A DNA stretch of 62,000 nt from Adiantum capillus-veneris (lineage: Eukaryota; Streptophyta; Polypodiopsida; Polypodiales; Pteridaceae): contig CM043958.1 of the NCBI GenBank assembly GCA_014529385.2, forward strand, positions 127,561,317 through 127,623,316. The letters are read 5' to 3'. Under the pieces are notes generated by a model. It worked only from the letters and a program-made list of their open reading frames with translations, was not told where the DNA came from and ran no database searches. Of the stretch, positions 32,103-42,200 are shown piece after piece. Position 1 is the first letter of the stretch, and every line of letters starts with the position of its first letter. The position numbers and the translations under genes were made by a program.

Positions 32103-32640
32103 TTCTCCAGAAATCTGGCCAAACTTTTCAGATTGCTTCTAGAGAGTTTGTTGATTCCCTTGATGGACAAATTTTTGAATTTGGATCACTTTTGAGGTCT
32201 CTACCATCAAATTTTCACAATTTCAAAGTTATGGCCATTTCGGCCAAAATATGGTTTTCACCCTTTTTTCCCTCAATCTTTTAGCCCAAATTTGATGGTG
32301 ATAGGTTCTACTTACCCTATTCCTAAGTACTGAAATGAAACATGAAACAAAAACAAATAGAACGGTACAAAATAAAGTCGTAAAAAAAACAAAAAAACAC
32401 TCTAAAAGCATAGAGAAATCGAAGAATGAAATGCTTTTGGATATCTCTTCACAACCCTCTTTACTTCTCAAGAATAGATCTAGCAAATCCTAAACTTCTA
32501 GACTCTATCAAGCACTAAACCCTGTGTCTAGCTGCTTCACTGCTAAGGTGTAAATGGAATGGAAGACAAATCTTTGAAAAAGAATGCTCTAAATACGCAC
32601 TAGGTCACTCACTAGGTCACTCACTATCTAAGGATCATAT
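32103..32640 (-). other. Element D leader, LTR-proximal part
   Basis: Non-coding sequence between the primer site and the first palindromic box. No ORF of note. Confidence 0.6.
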
Positions 32641-32658
32641 CATTGACAATGGCGCCAA
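32641..32658 (-). other. Primer-binding site of element D (Asp-tRNA type)
   Basis: On the minus strand TTGGCGCCATTGTCAATG directly follows the 5' LTR end CACTAACA. The start TGGCGCC is the one used by Athila/Tat elements (tRNA-Asp). The second half has drifted compared with the better copies at 53611 and 56371. Confidence 0.75.
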
Positions 32659-33568
32659 TGTTAGTGGGTCGCGCGACGGATGCCTGCAGCATAGTTTTTT
32701 GGTACTAACATAATGTCAATACTTAGGGAAGTGACTCGAATGGGGCATAGAGACTCTTTGAGATTGTCAATCTCAAGAAGTGAACCTGACAAGCCAACAC
32801 AACAACTCAACAAGCAAATCAACACTCAATAATCAGGAAAATCTACCTATGTCCTTTCTCACAGCTCTAGGTCATCACGCCATTTCGGCACTCAAACGGA
32901 CTTGAAATACAACGAAGGCTTTATGAGGAGGTCTAGGACACCTAGGGGCACTATCCTACCAAGTCTGTCGCAATTCAACAAGGTACCAAAATCACGATCC
33001 ATCATGAAAAAGGTCTTGAAAACCAAAGTAGAACTATCCAAAAAGGTCACCCTATGGTCTAGGAGCACTCTCCTACGATCAAAACAACTAAAAACAGTGA
33101 TTTAAGCACTCAAGTTTGCAATTAAGACTCACAGACACGTAGTCACAAACCACAACAAAACTGACAATGCTTATACTTAATTGAAAGAGAAAAGAGAGAG
33201 GAACACAATGCAAGTTTTGGATATGAAAATGGATTACACATCATTAGAAAATTCAATTACAGATTGGAGCAGCTTAGTAGCTCAAGCGTACGTGCATCAG
33301 AGCTTTTTCTTCTCTAAAGATAAGCCTCCTTTCCAAATTAAAGTTATTGACCTTTATACTTAGGGCTTTCTAAATGGCTAGTGGCAAGTTCACATGGACT
33401 TTTACAAATGTCATGATAGCATTACAACTCAGGGAATTGACCTGCTACTCTGAAATCAGGATTTACACAGAGTATCACTACACTCGCTTGAAAAACTAAT
33501 AGAGTACAAATGTGGTGTCTGGCTACGTGTTCGGCCAGGTGTTTTCCCGTTCGATCCGTCTCATAACA
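32659..33568 (-). repeat. Element D 5' LTR (910 bp)
   Basis: Starts TGTTAGTGGGTCGCGCGACG and ends CGTCTCATAACA as written on the plus strand. Flanked outside by AAAGG and inside by the primer site. Positions 32985-33006 hold a one-sided version of D's own leader box (GGATCGTGATTTTGG on the minus strand). Confidence 0.92.
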
Positions 33569-33573
33569 AAAGG
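33569..33573. repeat. Target site duplication of element D, right
   Basis: AAAGG, matching the left copy at 15892-15896. Confidence 0.9.
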
Positions 33574-34090
33574 AAAACAAATGCAAAATTAGGAGCCCAC
33601 AAAATGGCTCTCAACCTTGCCCTCTTCCCTAATTTCCAAGGAACTAGTATCCAAAGATATGTGCTCATTATCAATAACCTCAACCTCACACTCACACCTA
33701 GAATCACAAGGTACACAAGTAGCCAATGCATCCTCTTCAAGACTTTTCAATCCTGTATCCAAAGCATTACTCACCTCTTTAGGCTCTTCCATAAACTTGT
33801 CAACCTGCAAGACCTCTTTACGCTTCACAATAGACCTTGGGAATACTTGTACTGATACCATGTTCCTCAAGACGCTTAAACTTCCATTCCTTGTGCTTTG
33901 CAATGCATACTGCATCTTCAAAAGACTCGGTCGTCTTCAACTCAACCTCGAACCGCAACCAAGGTGACAAACCATCAACAAAAGAACTTTTCTTCAATGA
34001 ACAAGGGGGGGTCTCATCCTTAAGAGCATCCAACCAATGAGACATATTACAGAAATTCACCACAACATCTTAGGATCGCCAACTTACTGC
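33574..34090 (-). pseudogene. Ty3 gag fragment
   Basis: Minus-strand text 34063-33818 reads VVNFCNMSHWLDALKD, then FVDGLSPWLRFEVELKTTES and FEDAVCIAKHKEWKFKRLEE: the end of a Retrotrans_gag-type capsid, where a helix ...GL.P.....V......T.EDA...A precedes a basic linker. The downstream piece 33921-33589 is acidic and may be the spacer before a knuckle. No LTR can be matched to it. It lies between element D and a plus-strand 3' fragment of another element. Confidence 0.65.
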
Positions 34091-34702
34091 CCAATCAATA
34101 GAAGGGGATCCCGGGATAGTTTTTACAAATGGCAAGGTAAAAGACCAGTAATGATGAACGACCTAGTTTTCACAGAGCCACAAATAACTTCCCACAAAAT
34201 GAGAAATATATGGTCCCTAATCTAAGAGGCATCATCAATTAGATGAAGGATGTCCCAGACTTGGCTTGCCAAATGATGGTGAAACTTTCAAAGATGATCA
34301 TCACATGTATCACATGATTTGAAGACATAGAAGCAATTGAACATCCTTGGAAAGTATTCTTGGAAGGAAGAAAAGGGCTATGCTAGAATCTAGAGACAAA
34401 GATTCCAAGTTGGAACATCAAGGGAATGTATACCCACGTCATGTTTCCACCCTCTCACTACATGCAAACATTTGAAGAGGCATTCATGATCGGGTTCTTT
34501 GAAGTAGATTTGTCCATCTCAACCCCATGAAAAATAATTTTCCTTCTCGTCACATTGCATATCAAAGCACTTTGAGCAACAATCCATGGTAGCAAAAGGA
34601 GAGATAGAAGCAAAGGCGGAGAAGTTCAAACAGCTCACACTGACTATGGAAAAGCAACAACTGGAATATTAAAGAAGCTTGCATGAGGGCGTGCAAAGAT
34701 TA
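34091..34702 (+). pseudogene. Element E: 3' ORF remnant homologous to AB's 3' ORF
   Basis: MKDVPDLACQMMVKLSKMII near 34240 matches FKSLPDLSCAMLYKIYRMML of AB, and GMYTHVMFPPSHYMQTFEEA then FMIGFF (34428-34505) matches the AB text ARCMFLPSHNMLAFEEAFYT. A Lys/Gln-rich stretch follows before the polypurine tract. The reading frame is broken several times. This shows that the extra 3' ORF is not unique to AB and always lies next to the 3' LTR. Confidence 0.7.
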
Positions 34703-34714
34703 GGCAGGGGGGAA
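34703..34714 (+). other. Polypurine tract of element E
   Basis: GGCAGGGGGGAA just before the LTR start TGTTAGTAGTC. Closely similar to AB's tract next to its 3' LTR. Confidence 0.7.
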
Positions 34715-35629
34715 TGTTAGTAGTCAAGCTAGACAAGTGCCCTTCAAGTCGACCCCTTCTTCCATGAGCCTAAAATTTTGATGTATTCCAATTCTCTTTT
34801 CAAAAGCCTTGTAATTATTTTGATCATTTTTTATCAAAAGATGGACAAACTGTGAGAATTTGAGTTATAAAGTTTGTAATGAGTCCAAATCCTATACGAT
34901 CGATCGTTGGCTAAGAGATCCCTAGGTATAAAGCCTGAGTTGTTAAGTGGAAAACACATTATTATCATTATTGAGTTTGAAGAGTTTGAGGCGTATGGCT
35001 AAGAGTGGCTTCTTTCCTACACTTTGTAATCCTCATATCTTGGGCACTGGTAATGAAATTTCAATTTTGAAACTTGCAATGTGTTCCTTGTTCAATCCTC
35101 TTTCACTCAAGTATGCTCATTATTGATTTTGCTGTGATTTTTGACTGCACATTAGTAGGCTAAATTTACTAATTTGAGTGCATTAATGAGTGTTTTTGAC
35201 ATTTTGACGATAGGAGAGTGTTCCTAGACCCTAGGGCGACCTTTGTGATGTGTTTTGTTGCAATTTTTGAGACCTAAATGATGATGGATCGTGATTTTGG
35301 TACCTCCTTGAAATGAGACCAATCTTGGTAGGTTAGTGCCCCTAAGTGTCCTTGAACTCTTCCTAAATTTTTGTAGCATTTGGACTCCATTCTGAGTGTC
35401 AAAATGGGTTGATGACTGAGTGCAGTGACGTAGGACATAGTTAAATTGCCAAAATTGAGAGCGAGAGAACTGCATGTGTTAGAGATAGAGTTATTCCGTC
35501 AGTTCATTTCTTGAGATTGAAACCTTTGAAGAGTCTCTGTGCCCCATCCAAGTCGCTTCCCCAAGTATTAACATTGTGTTAGTGCCAGCAAGCTATGTTA
35601 TAGACATTCCTCACAACAACCCGCTAGCA
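34715..35629 (+). repeat. Element E LTR, D-type in its 3' half
   Basis: Starts TGTTAGTAGTCAAGCTAG after a polypurine tract and ends near CCGCTAGCA. From about 35190 onward it matches D's LTR strongly (GATAGGAGAGTGTTCCTAGA, TTAGTGCCCCTAAGTGTCC, GAGTCTCTGTGCCCCAT). The first half is different, and its first 17 bases resemble the start of AB and C LTRs. It carries the D-type box GATGGATCGTGATTTTGG at 35284. Orientation is plus, opposite to D. CCTTCCCATTGTC just after the end faintly recalls D's primer site. Confidence 0.75.
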
Positions 35630-35689
35630 CCTTCCCATTGTCTTAGGTAGGAATTAGTATAGGATGTCTTTTCAAGCTCACAAGAACGT

Positions 35690-35830
35690 CGTTAATGGTA
35701 CATCAAACAACTTCATGTAGTATGGAGAGTAGCTCCAGTGTCCATAACTATCAATCCATTTGGAAGTTGTATGGTGATGCATACATCCATGCCTCCAAGT
35801 TATTTTTGCTCTATCTAAAGTGCTTCAATT
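35690..35830 (-). pseudogene. Element F post-integrase retropepsin-like remnant
   Basis: GMDVCITIQLPNGLIVMDTG followed by ATLHTT, minus strand about 35800-35720. The hydrophobic strand followed by a DTG triad matches the post-integrase domain of AB (LRIKVELNNHSTNALVDTGA). Only the N-terminal half survives. It lies downstream of the integrase C-terminal domain, so it is not the normal protease, which was deleted from this copy. Confidence 0.65.
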
Positions 35831-35967
35831 GGAGGAAGTGTTGTTGCAGCTTGTGGAATAATTTGTACATTGATTTGTTATTCCTTGCACTTGAAAATCC
35901 ACAACTTTACTTCCTCCTCAGCTTGTGCTTGATTATCTTTAGCTTACTTCTTCCTTTCTTCCACATG

Positions 35968-36172
35968 GTGGATCTTTTTAGACATTTTGGTGGTTAGTGG
36001 TAGATGATATTTTTTCAACCTTCATCAATCCAATTGGGCATCTCTTCTCCCTCTAGTGTTGCAAGTTTTGTGGATCTTTTTAGACATTTTGGTGGTTAGT
36101 GGTAGATGATATTTTTTCAACCTGCATCAATCCAATTGGGCATCTCTTCTCCCTCTAGTGTTGCAAGTTTTA
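35968..36172. repeat. ~103 bp tandem duplication
   Basis: GTGGATCTTTTTAGACATTT begins copies at 35968 and 36071. The two units are almost identical, so the duplication is recent. It falls in the end of F's integrase C-terminal region. Confidence 0.92.
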
Positions 36173-36600
36173 TGGCTCCATTGGATGATATGTCAAGAAT
36201 CAAGAATGGGCTATTACCTCCCTTTAAAAAAAAAAAAAAAGTTGTTATAAGGTGTATACTGATACAGAGTCATCCCTTTAAACTCCTTGTTGATCACATG
36301 TTGATTCTGAAACTCTCTCATGCATCGTTTTTGTGCATGGATGCATGCAAGAATTTGTAAGCATATTTTATCAAGCCTTTCAAGACCATCTAGTCTTTGT
36401 GATAATTTGTTACCTGTCCATTATAGTTCTTTGGCTACTTGAAGCATGAGGATCAAGAAATCTATTGGCAATATAACATTAAGTCCAAATACCAAGTTAA
36501 AAGGTGTCGTTTCAATCACTGTTTAGTAAGCTACTTAGTATGCCCATAAAGATGAATGAAGTTTTTGGTACCTATCCACTCTTGATTTGTTCACTATTTT
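36100..36600 (-). pseudogene. Element F integrase C-terminal domain
   Basis: After a poly-A run at 36226-36241 the minus strand reads ISSNGAIKLATLEGEEMPNW followed by ID, equivalent to AB's VSPSGTIKLSTLDGEPMANW. This is the small β-barrel end of a Tat-type integrase. The region between 36360 and 36600 holds decayed core-to-C-terminal linker. Confidence 0.6.
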
Positions 36601-37030
36601 TGTGAGCACTTAGCATAGGATTTTTTTCATGCTCTCTACTTGTCCATTAGCTTGAGGGTGACAAGGTGCTAATTTGCAATGAATTACCATGAACTCATCC
36701 AATAGGAATTTTATCACCTCATTAAGAAAGTGAGTCCCTCTATCTCTAACTATTTTGATCGGTAGACCATATCTTGTAAACATATTCTCACGCAAGAATT
36801 GCGCTATTGTTTTTGCATCATTATTCTGGGTAGATTTTTATTTGACCCATTTGGTTGGATAGTATGCGGCCACTTAAATATACTGAGCATGTGTATGATA
36901 CACCCGAGGTGCTATTATCCCTACAAAATCTATACCCCATTTGGCAAAAGCCCTTGCCCTCGTCATGGGTCATAGAAGTATTTCCTCTTTTTGTATAGTT
37001 ACCTTTGTCCAATGACGTTTGTCATATCTC
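36601..37030 (-). pseudogene. Element F integrase core
   Basis: GVDFVGI-type first Asp region is readable near 36930. YGLPIKIVRDRGTHFLNEVI (second Asp) and PCHPQANGQVESMKKIL (Glu) lie in 36795-36610. A stop and frame change separate the parts. Confidence 0.8.
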
Positions 37031-37039
37031 TTCATGTAT

Positions 37040-37590
37040 GCTTCAACTTCCATGAGAAAGGTCAGCCACTAGATTCTTGCAATAAGAATTTCTTTTGCCG
37101 TTTTTTTGCTAAAAAATGACCACATGCTTGTCTAGCATGAGCTTGGTCAAGAATTGGAATGTATTTGCCTTCAAAGGCACACATCAATAATTGAGTTTCC
37201 TTTATTCTCTTGTAAGGGTGATCCACAATCAACACATAGCTCTTTCCTTCAGTCTGAATGGATTTGATTCTCAATTTTCTCAACCCCTCTGGTAAGGTTC
37301 TTATCATCAAGTAATCCACAATGTATGAGCTCCACCTAGGTGCTACCATGACTCTGAACAATGTTGCATGTTCTATAGGTGTCTTAGCTGCACAAATCTT
37401 ACATGAACCAATGTAGTCACGAACACTTCTCTGCATTTGAGGCTAGTATACACCAATGTTTGCGCTTTTCCATTGTGAATTCCCATACTTTGCACATGAG
37501 CTTGTCCTAGGTACACATTTCTCTCATTTGGATCTATACACAACCTCAATATATCATCAGTTCCTTGTTTGTATAGCCTTCCAACTATCA
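37040..37590 (-). pseudogene. Element F: two zinc-binding modules before integrase
   Basis: First module: LRLCIDPNERNVYLGQAHVQ with a following HNGK histidine and, after a frame change, VRDYIGSCKICAAKTP. Second module: LLMCAFEGKYIPILDQAHAR then CGHF and a decayed cysteine end. Between them is HATLFRVMVAPRWSSYIVDY. This repeats the double arrangement of element AB. Frameshifts and stops interrupt both. Confidence 0.7.
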
Positions 37591-38015
37591 ACACAAGTAT
37601 TTGAGTTTGCTCAATGATTGATGGTTGTTGTTCAATTTGTAGTGATCCAACGGTGAGCAAAGGTATGACATGCCACTCCATCTTGGCACCATTTCAATGT
37701 TGAATAGGTAAGAATTTGGCAAGTCGTCATCAACTCCAATTGGTGCTTCTCCATGTGTTAATCTAGACAAATGGTTAGCTCTTTGATGTGTGCCTCCTTT
37801 TTTCACTAGCATAGTGAAATCAAACTCAGCAAATATAATATACCATCGAACAATACGTCGTGTATTGCAATATTTTTTTACCAAATATAGAAGTGCTTGA
37901 TGATCCACAAAAAAAGAAAAAATTAGTGAGAAGTTAGTTCTTAAACTTCTTTACATCATAAACCATTCCTAACCCTTCTCTCTCTGTGGTCGTGTAATTA
38001 TTTTGTACACTATTC
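37591..38015 (-). pseudogene. Element F RNase H, N-terminally truncated
   Basis: Reads NYTTTEREGLGMVYDVKKFK, then MDHQALLYLVKKYCNTRRIV, then LVKKGGTHQRANHLSRLTHG: the Glu, the DHQ aspartate and the final HLSR part of the RNase H domain. The first strand is missing because the sequence joins gag directly at about 38015. Confidence 0.8.
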
Positions 38016-38385
38016 AACTGTTGGGTGGAGTGGAACATTTTGGAAGAACATGATCTATTCCACATCCATCACATAACCCAAAAAAAAATTTACACTCACT
38101 CTTGTGTGCAATAACTCTTTCCCAATGATCATATTTACATTCATAGAAAGGACCTTCCACTTGGGATTCTTGTTGAGTCCCCATTGGATGTCTCAGCCTA
38201 GGAGGATAACCTCTAGGTTTATAATTTTGATTTGCTATGAACTTGAGAGTATTCTCATTCATTGGATAACAATTCTTCATTGGTTGAGCAGCTTATGATG
38301 GCTCTGTAGCTTCATTTCTATTGCCCAAGAAAGATAGCATTTATCGGCATGTGGAATTCTCCTAGGCTCTCTCTCATAGGTATCG
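38016..38385 (-). pseudogene. Element F gag, knuckle part
   Basis: MKNCYPMNENTLKFIANQNY is followed by knuckles close to D's: a degenerate CKYDHWERVIAH and CGIDHVLPKCS. The upstream part of the same gag is at 54598-55205, on the other side of element AB. Confidence 0.75.
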
Positions 38386-38390
38386 CTTGG
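38386..38390. repeat. Target site duplication of element AB, left
   Basis: CTTGG before the LTR start TGTGGGATGG; identical to 54593-54597. Confidence 0.93.
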
Positions 38391-39254
38391 TGTGGGATGG
38401 GTATCTAACCTCACTCCTATCTTATTGCAGATTTAGCGAGAATCACGATTAAATTGTCAATCCATTGTACGAAGCTGACTCAACTAGTGCATAGAGGCTA
38501 CAAGAGGTTGTCAATCTCTCGGAAAACAATAAACAACTCGCATCTAGCTCGCTCATCGGCAAACCAATCACATCTGTTACAGCATCAAATGACATCCAAA
38601 CGTAACGAAACTTCTAGGATAAGTTTATAAGACCTAAGCGTGCATGCTTATGGTATGAAATCCCACTTTAGGTCAAGTGCCAAAATCGCGATTATTAACA
38701 ACAAAGGATTTTTGACCTAGTCGTTTTCGACCCAAAATGCACCTAAATGCTTAGCAATGATGGCCCAATACCTCGCCTATGCTTACTTTTTTATTTTGAA
38801 GTGTAAATTTCTACTTATGGTAAAATTAGGCCATGGGTTGGCGATGCAAAAAGCTATGAAATACCATGGTAGAGCTCTTACCTGCGGTTGCAATGCAACA
38901 AATGCGATCGCAATGTGACAATCAAGGAGGGAGTAGGAAGCGCGAGAAGGAGAGAAGTGAGCGCCGTTAGCTCACACTGTGGATTTCATTATCCAAAACT
39001 TAATAATAACTTACAAAAATTGGTTTTTTTACCTTAGCCAACATTTTTGGTGGTCAAAACTAATAATTTGGGATCTCTAACTAAAGATAGGTAATGACAG
39101 GTTGATACAATCTGGAAGCTTGTAGCCCCGGCTCATCTATTACAAAGTTTATCCAAAAAATAGGAGTTACAATATTCTCGATTTATAAAAAATAATAAGT
39201 GTTTTTACAATGAGAGCTCCAAAAAATGGTATCCGAGTTAGCTTGCTGCTTACA
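38391..39254 (-). repeat. Element AB 3' LTR (864 bp)
   Basis: TGTGGGATGGGTATC to GCTGCTTACA as written on the plus strand. Contains AATCGCGATTATTAAC at 38684, a one-sided copy of the element's leader box. Confidence 0.93.
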
Positions 39255-39270
39255 TTCCCCCCTCCTCGCC
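39255..39270 (-). other. Polypurine tract of element AB
   Basis: Minus strand GGCGAGGAGGGGGGAA directly before the 3' LTR start TGTAAGCAGC. Confidence 0.85.
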
Positions 39271-39292
39271 TGTGTCGTCCCTTGACACAACT

Positions 39293-42200
39293 TTATGGGC
39301 TGAAGTAGTCTTTGGGTTGATGACTGGCGAGGCGGTATTTAAGCGCATTTAGGGCCTTTTTGTATATGATTTTCCTCTCTTTATCTGACACCTGCAAAAA
39401 CTGTATAGCTACTCTGTTTTTAAGCTCCACTACTGAGTAGCCTACAAATCTTGATGTCAAGTTGTTGATCACTGTCCCAAATATCTTCGTTCGCCAAGTG
39501 AAGAACCCTGTGTAGAACGCTTCCTCAAACGCCAACATATTGTGAGAAGGTAAGAACATACATCTAGCGTAGAAGCCATAGAGGACTTCTTTGGAAGGTT
39601 GGCCACTGAGATCGTAGCCTAAACATTTATACCTTCGAGGAACAACACCCACAGGGCGCTTGCTTGCCTTGGCTTGTGAAAAACTTCAATGCAGGTGAGC
39701 ATCATTCGGTAGATTTTATATAGCATTGCACATGATAGATCCGGAAGACTTTTAAAGATCGCCATGGCACCCGTTAGGGTTTTCACCTTGTATTCTTATG
39801 TCGATGGTCCCTTTGCTGGTGCTGGCAATCTTGGGTAGTTCAACCACGTTGGTCGCTTCTTTGTTGTTGCCTCCTATGCTTGCCAGGTCCTTACTCTTGG
39901 TATAGGATAGAGAGTGGGATCTTTCTGAAGTGTTGCAGGTGCCCTTGTGAACAGAATTAGATACCTTGGATTCTTGTTCAACCAGCTCAGCCTCCACTTT
40001 GGGTGGTCTTGATTTGCACCTTCTTCTTGCATGTCTTTGTAAAGCCTCTCTTTGACTTGGAGCAACTCCACCTTTATCAAAGGATATGGCAGGGATTACT
40101 GATGCCATTGCCCATTGATGTGATTGGGAGCGAGTTGTGTAAAGTTGACAGAGTAGAGAACTCTCAACTCCCAATCCATCGTTGCTTTGCATTGCTCATC
40201 CACCTCTTGTGCAATCTTTTCTTTCAATGCATCTTTTTCAGCTTTTGATAGCTGGACCATTGGCAATGTATCAATTTTGGTTATTTGTACCTGGAATTCA
40301 TCCTCATTACCTAGCCCTTTTGCTTGCTGTGTCTCCATCTCAGCAAAAGAAATTGTGGGATCTCTATCTTTGGTTGTTCTAAAGTTCCCACCTCTTCTTG
40401 AGTTTTTGGCCGTCCGTCTCTCAACAGCTGGTTGACTCTTTTAAGCTCATCTATTTCTTTTAACAGCTCTTCTTCTCATTGCACCTGCATTAAAGCGAGG
40501 TCTCTGCATTGAGACTGCTCCAGTTTAAGCTCAAGCTCAAGGTCTCTGTTCCTTTTCTCTAATTATTTGTAGACCTCGTCTGTTCCTTTGATCAAGGCCA
40601 CTGAAAAATTTTCTCATATTTGCCGCAAGAAAGTTGCCTGCTCATTTATTCTCTGCTCTGAGTATTGCAGGGAGGTGTTCACTACATCTAACTGTACTTG
40701 CATTTTTAAAAAGATAGGGTTGTAGTTAGAAGTTCGTTGGTAACTTCTGTCACAGCTATTCATCTTTTGCTTTACAAGCATCTGACAAATTTGTAAGTAG
40801 GTCACCAAGCTCCTCCATCTCCTTTTGATGTTCATCCCTTGCTAACTGATGTTGTTTAGCTTTAGCTTTCAATTCCTGCACTTGCCTTTGTAGATAGGTG
40901 ATGACATTTAATCTATCATCTAGATCCCCTTAGAGAGCATCAATCACCATCTCTAATTCTTTAGCCTTTGTGCTGCGGCTAAGTGCTGCTGATCAGAGTC
41001 TTTCTGTCATGTCCTTCATTTGATTTGCATATTCGTTGACTTGCATGATTACCTCATCGTTTGATTGCCAATCTTTGTTTCTTGCTAGCTGCCTAGATGT
41101 CTCGGGAGTCTCTTGTGTCTCTTTTGGATGCGTTGTGGCAGTTGGTTGGTCTTGCCCTTGAGGCTGTGGCTGGCCTTCTTCTGCTTTGTCATCTTGAGGC
41201 TTCGTGGATGCCTCGGCCTTTTCTTGCTGTGTAAAGGTAGAAGGTGTTTCCTCAGAATCCTGATCTCTTGTTTGTTCAAACTTTGTGATGTCCTTTGGTG
41301 GAGGACTTACTGCCTTTTTTCCAGCTCTGGCTCTTTGTGTTGCTCTTGTGTAGTAGCTGCCTATTGTGCAGATTCAGGTGCTTCTCTTTGTTCAGGCTCC
41401 GTCTCTTTTGTAGGTTCAATTTCTATGGATTTATCTGCTGGTGAAGGTGGTGGGCTTGGCATGGGGTGATCATGTTGTTCTGAAACAGGTGAAGAAGGTC
41501 AAGGAGACATATCACATTGATCATGCTATGCTTCTCCTTGTGCAGTTGCTTCCTCTGCTTGATTTTGCTACTCCGCCGCCATTTTAGCTTTTCCTTCCGC
41601 TTCTTGGGCTTCTTTCAGCTTCAAACCTTCTGCTTCCTGATACATTTTTTCGAGTAACTCTGTGGGATCTTCTGCTTGTTTTGTGGTATGGTGCTTTATT
41701 CTTGGTCCTTTCAATTCAATTGGTACCCACTTTGCTAGGTCCTTGCCTTGAGCTTGGTGATTGCGTTCATAGGAATTCTTTTCTCTTTCAAACCTAGCCT
41801 ATTTCTCTTGTGGCTCCTCCTAATGTGCTGCCATGTCTTTTCTTTTCATCTCTTCCCTTTGTGCTCTTTTCCTCGTTATTTGAGTTTTCACTGCTATGGA
41901 GAGCTCTCAGCAGACTGTTCATCAGACTTGTATGTTCTCTTGGTAGATCTTGTGGCTTGAGGGGAAGGTTGTGCTGACACTATCCAAGTGTTCTAATATG
42001 GGGTAGGCGGAAAGTTGTCCGCCATGCTAATAGCATGGTAGGTAATCCTGGTTAGAACCTCTGGTGCTCCAAGATATGTTATTTTTCCCTCTTTCTTTGT
42101 CCCTTTCAATGTGGACAACACGTACTGTGCATGGTCAATTGGTTGCCTGGTCGTTGATTTGAGAACTTGTGTAAAGGTTGTGACAACCACATGATTGGGT

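Larger units (their letters stand above)
15897..33568 (-). mobile_element. Element D: Tat-like Ty3 retrotransposon without pol
   Basis: Minus-strand LTR element of 17.7 kb (about 12 kb without the nested TIR element). 5' LTR 32659-33568, Asp-type primer site, a long leader with eight palindromic boxes, gag, protease, a linker, a Gln/Lys-rich 3' region, a polypurine tract and the 3' LTR (15897-22624, interrupted). No reverse transcriptase, RNase H or integrase of its own can be found between protease and the 3' region, so it could only have moved with help in trans. A chromovirus integrase fragment in opposite orientation sits in the 3' half. Gag sequence and leader design tie it to elements AB, C and F. 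Confidence 0.88.
35640..38385 (-). mobile_element. Element F, 3' part: gag end, RNase H, integrase, second protease remnant
   Basis: Minus-strand Tat-like element into which AB inserted. Its gag continues across AB (54598-55205 then 38385-38014). At about 38015 gag text jumps straight to the middle of RNase H, so protease, RT and the start of RNase H were deleted. RNase H, two zinc-binding modules, integrase core, integrase C-terminal domain and a retropepsin-like scrap follow down to 35700. The element stops where E's LTR begins, so its own LTRs are not visible. Confidence 0.8.

Noticed and set aside
30559-32486. Several 60-100 residue ORFs in D's leader
   Set aside because: They run through the diverged ~283 bp repeat on either strand, do not align unit to unit as proteins, and have no domain.
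33589-33967. Plus-strand ORFs of 83 and 116 residues
   Set aside because: The opposite strand carries recognisable gag (FVDGLSPWLRFEVELKTTES), so these are shadows.
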